A stretch of 64,000 nucleotides of DNA. It comes from Archegozetes longisetosus (Eukaryota > Arthropoda > Arachnida > Sarcoptiformes > Trhypochthoniidae). The translations under genes and the position numbers were made by a program. The notes beneath the pieces are model-generated. The model saw only the letters and a list, made by a program, of their open reading frames with translations. It made no database searches and was not told the origin of the DNA. Below, one piece after another: positions 41,833 through 52,953 of this stretch. The DNA is taken from the NCBI GenBank assembly GCA_018873245.2, contig JAEMBT020000008.1, forward strand, positions 14,309,172 through 14,373,171. Direction: 5' to 3'. How positions within the stretch are numbered: position 1 is the first letter of the stretch; the number at the start of each line of letters is the position of its first letter.

Positions 41833-43047
41833 TATATGTTACTGACTCTTTCAACATAATGTTAAACTGTACTCAGGTAGGATTTGTAAAGTTTCGCAAA
41901 AATCGACTCAGTGAATGAACTTCAATAATGTAGTAGTAGTAGTAATAAATTACTCTAATACTAACTCTAATACACCAGTAGCTAGAGAAAGTGTTAGTTT
42001 TCAGATCTTCAAAATTTTCTCACTTATGCCCTTCTTCGTCGTCTCGAGCACTGAAAGGGGCGTAAATGATGAGTGTAAGGATAATAAGTTGATCAAGGGC
42101 TTCGATCACTATCAGTTTCGTACTAGACAGTGGGGCCCCGATAATGTTTAGTGGATCAAAATACAATGAAGTTCTTGTGAATTTAAGTTACTTTTATTTT
42201 TGTTGCATTTATAAGTCTATTTATCACTAAATTAACTTGAACATCAAGTAAATTGATTGAATTTTCCAATGCTTCGAAAATCCTTAGTAGGTCTCGCTTC
42301 TACCCTTCATACGTAGTTACCGCTCTGGCCATAAGTAAGCAGTCCTTTCAAATTGTTTTTGGTTTAAAATTTAGTTTTGTTGTCCCTGTTATGAAAATTG
42401 ATTAATAAAAAAGACTTTACGGTAAATATTTCCGTAAAAGAGTATTTAGTCAGATTGCTAATGGCTGATGATCTAACACTAAGGATTGTTTTTGTAATAT
42501 TCTATATATTCTATGTAGAAATGTGTCAAAATTTTGAAAAGTATTGAGTAAGATTGAAGTGTATAAAGTTTCAAAATAGAGCTTATCAATACAAAAAGAT
42601 TAGAAATGCTTCAATCTGACAAAAATATGATAGGCGTTTACCTAAAAACTAAATAAAATAGAAAAATATCGCAAGCAATTGAATGAACAAAGAGAGAAGA
42701 AGTTAAGTGTGTTAAATGATAGCCATAGGAGTGAATGTTTACACTATTTAATAAACCTGTTCATGTTTCTAAAGGACAATCAAACCAAATGAAATTAAGA
42801 ATTATCTTATTACATAGAACAAAACGTTTGTTTTCTCTTTAAATTCTTTGTTTGTTAACTTAATCAGAGTTTTACGCAACTAAGTTATTAAAAATAATTG
42901 ATCTCATAAAGAACTGAGACGCTTAAGAAATGTTGAATTTAGAGGAAAAATACATTTGAAGTAATACTTTCAAGTAATAATAAAGTACATCGTAAAACAT
43001 TTAAATAATTGAATTGTCATCTAACGTTGGTTCAGCATAAGCTAAAC

Positions 43048-43873
43048 TAGTGAAGAACATTGGTCTCAAATGTTGAGCTTCAAGCTCGAGCTTCTATAAG
43101 CGCAGCTCAAGATTGTTGAGCTTTGAGCTGCGCTTATACTAAGAAGCTCAGGTCCAAGCGATGAACTGCGCTGCTGAGCTTATATTAAAAGTTAAAAACT
43201 AAAATAATGAGTAGTAATCTTTGTAACAAGGATTTATCTCAAGTTATAGTGAAGTATTTGCGCAAAAATATATTAATTATGATCGTAAAGTTTGAACAAT
43301 GAATTCAATTTTCGACATTGGTGTCACTTATCAATAATTGTGAGTCTTCTCATTGTATTCCACTTTGTTGTCATGTTGAAAACAGTTTCAAACAGCAATT
43401 TTCTCTTATTTTGAATAATTTTCAAAAATTATTTGAGATAATCTTGTTTCGAATATAAAGAGATTTAAGCAATGAATAGAAACAATATTACTTTTAAGGC
43501 CTAAAACATTCTTAATTATCTCTTCAAATAAACAGTTATTGCATTGAATTTCCGTTTAAAACGAAATTTATTTTGAAAATAATGATTTATAATTGAGAAA
43601 TGCATCCTCATCATTCAATTCGGTAGATTTAATTTGCTAACATACTAGAAGCAGTTCAATAATCATTACTATTTTACAGTTAACACCGTATTTTTTGCTT
43701 TATTAAATAAATCAGCTTCAAATGAGCTGAGTTCGAAGCTCAATAGTTTGAGCTTAAGCTGCGCTTCTTCATCATAACCTGAGCTTGAAGCTCGAGCTTA
43801 TAAGCTCGAAGACAGATAAAATTGAACTTGAAGAAGCACAGCTCAGCTCACAGCTAGCTTATGCTCTTCACTA
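43048..43873. mobile_element. hAT-like foldback element, copy A
   Basis: An 826-bp non-coding element. Left end TAGTGAAGAACAT; right end, reverse-complemented, TAGTGAAGAGCAT. It is flanked on both sides by the same 8-bp sequence AGCTAAAC (43,040-43,047 and 43,874-43,881), a perfect target duplication. Eight-bp duplications and TIRs starting YARNG are hallmarks of the hAT superfamily. The outer 100-200 bp on each side are rich in the palindromic word aagctcgagctt and its variants, so the arms can fold on each other. The middle is AT-rich. Copy B at 52,008 is clearly homologous along both arms and core. No transposase is encoded, so it would depend on an enzyme from elsewhere. Confidence 0.85.
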
Positions 43874-46218
43874 AGCTAAACAATTGGTTGATAAATACAA
43901 CGAATAGCAAAACGACAAATAAATTATAAAAGAATTAGTTGTCAGGTGACGAAGTAATAGATGGTAAACTAAAAACAAAGTTATATCCAAAGTAACAACT
44001 TGTAGTCGACTGGCAGCAGAAGCAGAATGTAATGTAATGTTGTATTTGTTGGCCAATAGTGGCGCAAACACAAGCGCATGATATTAGAGTTTAAGAATAA
44101 CATAAAACTCAACTCAATCTATCCCTCACATGAATTCTGATACTGAAACCAACACTTTCCTGATAGGACTTGTTGACTAACTCAAATTCGTTTTTCTCTA
44201 CTTTTCTTAAGTGTCGGATTGATTGTTGAAAAGTTATCTGGACACTAAAAGAAGGATTCTTCAATATTAAAAATAACATTGCTTTGTGCCAAATGTGTTT
44301 GGTACTAAGTCTATTTAGTGTTAAGTCTATTTTGTGTTAAGTAGTTCTTATATATACGATGATGTGCTGAATTTGAACTTTTCAAGTACTAAAAACTTTA
44401 GACGAACAAAATTGCTGATCTAACAATATGATCATTTGATTTATCTCATTTTCTCATACACATTATTCCATGTAAAGGTAAGAATGAATTTGCCAATTTA
44501 TTTCGATAACAACTCAGTTTTTCAGGTTTTATTCCTTTCAAATCTAACTTGCCAGTCAATTAGTATTGTCCAACAAAAATCGATTTTAATCAAAGATTCC
44601 ACTGCCCAACTTTGTATTTAAGAGAAAATTTTATTCAGTGGTCTGTATGAGACTGTGAAGTGTAAGCTAGGAATTCAGCCACTACTGCCATTTAAGCCAT
44701 AAATAATGAGTGCAGTAATTGCAGAGTTTAAAGTATGACTTGAATGCATCTTTTGCAACGGTTCACTTCAACTTTTTAGATTCAACCTTATTATTTGATA
44801 TGATATTCAGGAGAATCACAGCAGACGTAGAACACGAATTCTTTAAATTCTATATTGTGGATAGTTTTTCAAATACTATTCTTTGAAAGCTTTGAAAAGA
44901 AATACTTTAATAGTTAAAGTTTTTGTGCTCACAGTCAGTGGGATATAATCTAGTAAAGTCTATTTACCATAATGATCAACACAATAGGATGTGTCCATAA
45001 GTAGTGTTTATATTTAGCACAATCAGGTTGTCCTGTAAAATAAACCCATTTTTAAAACATTCTTCTAACTTATATGGGTTAAATCTCATCTCTAGTTTGT
45101 TTGTGTGGCAGCACCAATTCTGTAAATTTATGGCATTGTCAGTTAGGTTATGCGACTTTTTGAAAACTTTCTAAAAACTTTCCGATATTTTTAGATAAGT
45201 CATTAGGTTTACACGAATTGTTTGTAGATTAAGGTCTAAAGTTTGCATTAACTTTTCCTTACTGATTTATTATGAGGAAAACTATTCTTCCAAACCAAGA
45301 AGGAAGTCTAAAATATCATTTAAATTGTTGATAATTTTCACAAAATCTTAGCTCAACACTTTGATAATCATTATGCACACTTTAGTTTTAATCCATTTCT
45401 GATCTCTGTATACCAAACAATAATCTTTCAAGATTGTATATAATCTAAGTCATTAAGATTTGATCTATAGTTTTGAGAATTGTAGCCAATTAAGCTAATG
45501 ATTTATGTAGCTAATTTTTTGTTAAATTCACAATAAATTGTTTAGAAAATTGTCAGTTTTTCGACGGAAACAGCAGAAACGTCAAGATTATTCAAGTGTA
45601 GACTATTAAACTTATCAATCAATCAACAGATGATTTATCTTAAAAACTAATAAGATTAATAATTACGACCCCTTGCAATAAATCGTAATTGACTTGGTAT
45701 TTTGCTACCTTATTCTCAACTTCATAACAAGACAGTCATAAGAAAATGAATCTTTCATTCTGTCAAATAATTAAATTGTACCTTGCTGAGCAAAAATCAA
45801 GTTTTATATTGACCAACACAATCAGCTATCGGAACTAATATAATTGATTGAAAAACACAATTAAAACTAGTTAGAAATTGAATAAATGTTTATTTCTTGA
45901 GTCGAAGCCTTAAACGTTTAGTTTTAAAACTAATTGAATTATGTGTTAAGAAATGACGAGAAAACGTCAAGTTTCATAGCTCTATGAGTAAATAAATGAA
46001 GAAAAGAACCAAATTGCTTTTCAGATAGTTCAACAAATTATATCAGTTGAAAGTTAACTGACTCTCCGTATTGAGAATAAACTATTTTTTGATAGAAAGA
46101 AAAAGAAAAACAAATAGATTCGGTTTGTAATAATTCCCGAGACAATAATTAGTTACAACTTTGAAAGATATAGCCAAAAAACAAAGTTTTGGCATTAGAC
46201 CCATGCTATTAACTGATT

Positions 46219-46220
<2 letters not shown>

Positions 46221-46297
<77 letters not shown>
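46221..46297. repeat. (AG)n microsatellite, ~76 bp
   Basis: An uninterrupted AG dinucleotide run of about 38 units, the longest simple repeat in the window. Its purity suggests recent expansion and length polymorphism. Confidence 0.95.
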
Positions 46298-46302
<5 letters not shown>

Positions 46303-48510
46303 GTCTCAGAGTCCCACTAAAGCTATTAATTAACTTATCCGTTGAAAAGGTTATTTGGATAGAAGTTGGTTCTTATTCATACTGTATGTTAGGCTTATAA
46401 ATAGCTGTTTTAGTGCTAATTGCAATGGATTGTTAGAAATGAACTTAGAAATAAACAACATTCCCAATAATTATTTATTTTGGCCATTAAGCTAATATTA
46501 ATTGTTATTTCTCAAATGTCTCATTAATTAATCGTTTCTGATTTTATTCACACCAATCGTTTTCGAAAAAGATTTAGAAAAAAAAACGAATTAATACGTT
46601 TGAAAAATTTGAAAATATTTTTCACTACAGAAATAGATATAAAGAAAGTATGAGGTTTGATAAGTGTATGAAAATTAGAATTATCCTTGCGTTCAGAATA
46701 ACATTAGATTTATCAGAGTCATCATATATATTTGAAGTCTACTTAGAAGCATAAAAGCAATCAAAGTGTTTTATGCCTTGTAATCATTCATTTTGAATAA
46801 AAGAAAAGCTCATATCTCACATCTCAACACGTTTCTGACGTTAGAGCACAAAAATTAGAGCTGAATGTCAAACGTGAAATATATTAGTGATATTAGCAAA
46901 TTATAATATAGTACCACTGCTTAGACGTTCATCAGATTCATGATTGCATTTCGGATTCAAGTTATTATTGACTGAAACTTGATTTTTATCTCAATTATTA
47001 TGTATTGCGAAAACTACCAGTAAAAGCTTTTATCACTCAAATAGCAAACCATTCGAGGAATCCAATTAAATTGAAATAAAAAAATCAGATATAATCCAAT
47101 TATTTGAGAGCCAAGTTTCGAGTAACTAACTTCAGCAAAAATCATTTTTATCAATCAAATCAATTCTGTTGAATGGGAACAACAGATGAGCAGCAAAAAT
47201 GAAACTATTTTCAACATAATTCATGTGACAATTACTGCAACTTTTAGATTTGCATCTGAGCTAAATTAAATCTTACTTAATAGGCTTTAGTTTGATGTAA
47301 GACATACTGCAATAAGATGAATACATGAATAATAAATCAATTTATTCGTAGTCATTGTTCAAAAATAGTTTCAAATCTGTCTTTAAGTCTATGAATATTA
47401 ACGATAAGTGAAAATAAGTGAAGCTTTGAAGCTTCCAACTAAGATTAAGCTTCTTTCTTCATAGAATTAAGCAACATTCAACAATCTTTTACCGATAATT
47501 ATAAATCAGCTAATTAACAATTCTAGACACAATTACCCGACAATTTAAGTTTTAAAATATCCTATTTTTTCTGGTGGAAGTCACTTTTTCGAGTTATCAA
47601 CTCATTCATGAAATTAGACTAATAAGAAATTAAGGAACTCATGCATCAAATCTAATATGAAAGTAGAAATTAGAGATTGTAAGTTCATATCATTTAGAGA
47701 AGTAATTTTAAGTAACTCATTTTCAATTTTGAACAATTAGACAATAAATTAGATCAAAATCATGTTATGTTACCATAATCTAAATGTCAACTGATATTTG
47801 TCTTTCAATGCTCGAACTCACTTATCACGTACTTCGCCTAAGTTTATATTTATATCTGAAATATTTGAATTGCATAAGACTATTTGCACTAAAGATGACT
47901 AACATATTGACAGACAATTTACATAATGGAGCGAATCCAAAAGTGAAGCTAAGCCAAGCGAAAAGATTATAACTAATAGTTTATGCATACAACAGAGAAA
48001 GAGGTATAGAAATGATACTTAACTTATTTCAGTACATCTGTTGCAAAGATGGACTAGTAATTTGCTAGTTGTTGGCTTCGATAGAAATTGTTTGTCACTT
48101 AGCAGTTGGTTACTATCAATGGCATCTAAATTGATATTACATCTCAAACGATCATTCAAACCATTTAAGTATCTTCAGCCTTTGTTCAGATTGGTTGGCA
48201 TAATAGACATTATGCAGTAAATTGAATAAGGGAACCACCTAAAAGTTTCACTCTCCAAAGTATTCTATTAATCACTTTATATTACTACCTTTGGAAAGCT
48301 CTTGTAGTTCACTTTTATTGATTCATACCAAATTAATACTGATCATTTTCTGTACAATTGAAGTTAAGTATTTCCTGAAACTACAGATAAATCTATAGAA
48401 CACAGAGCGTTAGAAGTGATAGGAGTAAAAGTCACAAATATGTCCGACATCGATATAATGGACATACGAGAAATCACAGACATGTTATGAATACATGGAC
48501 TGGTAAATTA

Positions 48511-48712
48511 TCTTCCACCCACGTTCTCCTCATCTAAATTGTTGTCCTCAAGGGTGAAAGAGCCTCTGCTCGGTCAACAATTTAGAACATCAGAAGAAAT
48601 TAATGCAGCTGTAAAGTCTTCCGTTCGTGAATGGCCAAAGTGAGACATGGTACTGGAATTGAAGACTCGGTAAATCGATGAGATAAATGCATTAAAGCTT
48701 TTGACAATTATC
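48511..48712 (+). pseudogene. Decayed mariner transposase C-terminal fragment
   Basis: Reading across three frames gives pieces in the order of a mariner transposase C terminus. First HPRSPHLN, matching the HPPYSPDLAP block around the last catalytic aspartate. Then, after a frameshift, RVKEPLLGQQFRTSEEINAAV, matching the LKxxLxGxRFxxxEEVxxAV block. Finally GIEDSVNR, a stop, and DKCIKAFDNY, matching the GIxxLxxRWxKCIxxxGxY end, where the tryptophan codon has become TGA. The third catalytic Asp position reads His. With at least two frameshifts and in-frame stops this is a dead relic. I did not find the N-terminal part or matched terminal repeats. Confidence 0.7.
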
Positions 48713-50102
48713 TTAAACACTAAAATCTTCATCCACACATATTTAAAATAATTTACTGTATCTTTAATAAAACGGTTAAAATAAATGAATTACAAGGACT
48801 TTTCAAATGACCCAAGAATATTCCATAATCTACGCAATCATACTATTAGAATCTTATAAGAGTCAAACAAATACTAAGTTTATTACCCTTATAAAAACGT
48901 ATATTAATCAAAAATCAATTTTGATGCATTATCATCTGTTCGTTGACTTTTACTTAGTCTTCAAATAGTAATGATGCAGATGGGGCTCACTAACAAACAT
49001 TTGTGCATTATCAATCAAAACAATAAGTTAGGTTAGACATTTCAACCAGATCTAGGTTCTGTTTACATAACTAGTTTCTTCTAAGTTCAAAATCTAATTC
49101 ATTACTAACTTGAATATCCTACTCCTAAATAAACTTCAAAATTCTTCCAATTTTAGATTACGGATATAAAAATTCAATTCTTTATTACGATTCAGTTTGA
49201 AATGTGTTTGTATCGGATATATGTGGTTGTGATTACATCCTTTTCTCATGAAATAATCTATTTTTAATAACTGAGAGACGTAAAAGATACACAAAAAGCC
49301 CACCTTAAACATGAGTAAACAGAATTTGAACAGAATTTGAAAACAATTTTGGAACAAAAAGGCAGTAAAAACATTGTAGAGATATATATCTAACTGGCGT
49401 TTAATTAGTTTTGTTTGATCATGTTTGAACGCTAGGAACAGAAGAGTATTATTAGTTTTTATAATAGCTTTGGGGTAAATGTCTTTTTAAGTATATATGA
49501 GAGCAATTCATTATCGCTAGACTTTTCGTTTAAACTGAACTGAACCGAGAAAAAGAAACAATTACTTTGGTCTATTTGTCGACATTGATTAAAAGAGCGC
49601 TAAACCACTTATTAGTCAACGACACCCAGACAAGAGTTTACATTGTTATCGAAACAGCTCACTGACTAACAACCCTAACTTCTAGTTTCTAATCCAAAAG
49701 TTTCTATTCGTTAGAGAATACTTTCGAAAAATACTCTTTCGAAATATTCTATATTTTTCTTTTAATAATCTTCATTTAATCTTCTTGTCAGCAGTGGCAA
49801 GTTTAAATCGAATTCAATCTTTAGATGTTGGGTAATATTTTAGACGTTTAGACAGGACTTGGACAGGAAGCTAAATATTTTGCACTTTCCTCAGGCATCG
49901 ATAGAACCAAAACTATTGACAAGTCTTAACATTTCCTTTATTTACTTTAAAAAATTGAAGTCAACTAATTCTCCTAGAAATGTAAGGCAATTTCCAGACT
50001 ATATTCTATCAGTATGTGCAACAATTGGAAGACTTGATTGGCAAACACCGCAACCGTTATAATGAGAAAGCTCGTTCTCCACTTTCCTCATCAAACTCCA
50101 TA

Positions 50103-50181
50103 TCGTTGGGTGAGTGTTAATGTGTCCTATCCGTAATGTTATTTTAACTTAAGATAGAACGGGATAGCACTCATCCAACGA
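50103..50181. repeat. Imperfect hairpin, ~79 bp
   Basis: The left arm TCGTTGGGTGAGTG pairs with the right arm CACTCATCCAACGA (one G-T wobble). An inner block cctatccgt also pairs loosely with acgggatag. The loop is AT-rich. It could be a very short MITE or a transcribed hairpin. Confidence 0.5.
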
Positions 50182-50928
50182 CATTAAGGATTTACAAATA
50201 AAATAAGCTGTAAATATGCGTTCATCTCAAACTATTGGCACATTTACTTAAGACATTAGAAATGCAGAAATAGTGAAAAATAAATTAAAAGTTTTTAAAG
50301 CACTTCTTTAAATAATTGAGGAAATGTTAAGATACAGATGTTTAATGCACTTTGTGTCTGAAAATAGAAATATATTTTTGAATGATATATGTCTCCTGTT
50401 TAGTTATTGCAGATAAATGGCAGTTGAATGCATTAGATTTGGTTGTAAAAAACACTATTCCAGTTATATGAGTGTTCAATATAAGTAGTTCTCCAAACTA
50501 ACAGTTTTCGCAAATTATAGGGTTTTACAGATTTTCATTTTAAATAATAGTCTCAACCTCATATTAATAATCCCTCAAAGTTTCAACATATGGTTCAATG
50601 ACAAAAATAAAAGTTAATTAACTTTTAATTCAGTAGTTATTCTCATAGTAATTAATGTTTTACGCGCAAGTGTCACAACTGCTTTAATTGCCAGTACTTA
50701 GGATTAAGTCTTTAAGAATAGATTTAAGTTTAGATACATTTTGTGTTTTAAAAATTAAATCAAATCCTAATAAGTCACATTTAGAATGTCTTTTGAATTT
50801 TCTAATTAATAATTCCAATGGTAATTAATTAGAATAACAAACTTTTAGACTTGAGTTGAGCGCTACTTAGAGAGCATTTTTCTTGAATGGTTTAGGTGGC
50901 AGACCACTTGCTGGCAGAACTACATATA

Positions 50929-51466
50929 CACTCGGTTTCAATACTAATTGTGGGGACAAAAACCTTTATAACTTCCGACTGGGTAAACCAATTTCAATTC
51001 TGTTTTTTGAAAATTCACTATCAAATGTTTCGATTGGTGAATAGAGAGATCTCTACTTTATTACGCTAATTATCTGAGAAATTAAAAAAATGCAAAATTC
51101 GATTTTTTTGAGAATTTTGACATTGAAGCTTGAAAAATTTAACTAATTTGATACGTGGTCATTGTAATTAATGAAAAATGACGTCCCATCGTTTTCATTT
51201 GGAATTACCTTCAATTCAAATGTTTTTTGATTCAATTCATATTTTTTAACAAATCGAATAAATCATTTTATTCATTAATTATTAAATTTGTCAAAATTTG
51301 GTTTTTTATCAATAAAGTAATGAATTCCTTTTCGTTTCAAATTTGACCTTGTTAACTTTGAATCGAAACATTTGATGGTGAATTTTCAAAAACAGAATTG
51401 AAATTGGTTTACCCAGTCGGAAGTTATAAATGTTTTTGTCTCCACAATTAGTATTGAAACCGAGTG
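50929..51466. mobile_element. Foldback MITE, TA-flanked, 538 bp
   Basis: Terminal inverted repeats of about 115 bp, over 90% identical by eye. Both ends start CACTCGGTTTCAATACTAAT outside and continue through cttccgactgggtaaacc and aatttcaattctgttttt to caaatgtttcgatt. A TA dinucleotide flanks each end (50,927-50,928 and 51,467-51,468), as expected for Tc1/mariner-type insertion. The interior of roughly 300 bp is AT-rich, contains further inverted matches and has no open frame. The high identity of the arms suggests a fairly young copy or continued pairing-driven correction. Confidence 0.85.
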
Positions 51467-52007
51467 TATAATACTATATAACCTCGAGCAACCACGAGCT
51501 TTCTTAAGAATCAATATTAAATGAATTTTGATTTTTAAACTCATACTGGGATCATTGAACGACAAAATGCATTAGCATCGCATAACACACCTAGCAATTA
51601 ATTCGTGCCAAATATAACTTATATATAAGTGAACAATTCAAATTGCTTAGGGCTTGAGTTTTAGTCCAAAACACATCAAATCCGAAATCAATTATAGCGA
51701 AAATGCAAATCAGTGCAAATATTATAGGAATTCAAATAAATGGAAAAAGATGTAGACGTATGAAATAGTAGATTTCAAACATGAATCGAAGCAATTACTT
51801 TGCTTTGGTTTTATAGATGTATTTCGATCAATAGATTTTTCAACGTTCATCTACAGCTTGTATGTAAATGTAATTTAAACTGACTTCCTTTCAATGATTT
51901 TAATTAGTTTTCTATTTCCTTTAGAGTTTTATGCGATTTCTAGACAAAGTTTGTAGTTTTCAAGAGCTTTAGTCAAAATATAAAGTAATCAAAACACTCA
52001 TTTTAAA

Positions 52008-52953
52008 TAGTGAAGAACATTCATTTGAAATCCTGAGCATCGAGATCGAGCTTCTATAAGCCAGAATCCCAATTTTTCAACTGCGATTCTCAGCTTATCT
52101 TCAAAATTCAAAATAATCAACAGTTAATTTTATAATAAATATTTATTTCATGTTACAATCAAATATTTGTGCAAATAACACATTCATTTTGATTATGAAA
52201 TTTGAAGAATTGATTTGAAGAATTCAACACATTGAGCTCGGTTTGAGACAAAGTTTAAGATAAATTATGATTTATTTTAATGTTTCTTTAGCATATTACT
52301 CGAAACTTTAATGCTAATAATTACCTCACTCTTTATAAATTTTTAAAATTTGAATGTCTTATCATTTAATGAAGAGATTATTTCTATTCCACTTTTGAGT
52401 TTCTGAGAGTACTGAGACATCACATTTAGTATGACATCAATAATTGTGAATCTTCCCATTATATTTCACTTTCTTATGAACAAATTTTGATAACATTTTT
52501 GGATAATAATTATCTCATTTTTTGAATAATTTTCAAATATCAACAGTTTTAAGTAATGAATATAAATAACATTACTTTTAAGGCCCGACGCATTTACTGA
52601 ATCTCTCTTCAAACAGTTATTTCATTTTAAAAGAAAATTCTCTTTCCAAACAATTATTTATAATTCATGAATGCATCTAATCATTGAATTTGATAGAATA
52701 TGTGATTTGATACCTAATTTGCTAACACATGAGATGCAGATCAATATTGATTGCTATTTTACAGTAAACACTATATGCTTTATTTTGAGCCTGAAATGAG
52801 CTAAGCTTCAAGCTCAACAGTTTTAGCTTAGGCTTGAGCTTAAGCTCGAATTACTCATAGTCTGAGCCTGAAGCTCAAGCTTGTAAGCTGAAAAAAAGTT
52901 AAAATAGAACTTGAAGCTTCGCGCAGCACACAGCTAGCTCGTACTCTAGACTA
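52008..52953. mobile_element. hAT-like foldback element, copy B
   Basis: A 946-bp non-coding relative of copy A in the same orientation. The left end TAGTGAAGAACATT is identical to copy A. The right end, reverse-complemented, reads TAGTCTAGAGTACGAGCTAG and aligns with copy A's TAGTGAAGAGCATAAGCTAG. Flanks are attttaaa on the left (52,000-52,007) and attttaac on the right (52,954-52,961), an 8-bp duplication with one change. Core segments shared with copy A include tcaataattgtgaatctt, attacttttaaggcc and the tract around aatttgctaacaca. Copy B is more diverged and longer than A, and so looks older or rearranged. Confidence 0.8.

Noticed and set aside
41915..42151. A 78-codon frame starting MNFNNVVVVV
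   Set aside because: The start is a GTA/GTAGTA simple repeat and the rest shows no family; no supporting exon was found nearby.
42275..42330. ATG CTT CGA AAA TCC ... resembling a mitochondrial leader exon
   Set aside because: The frame closes after 15 codons and no downstream exon could be linked.
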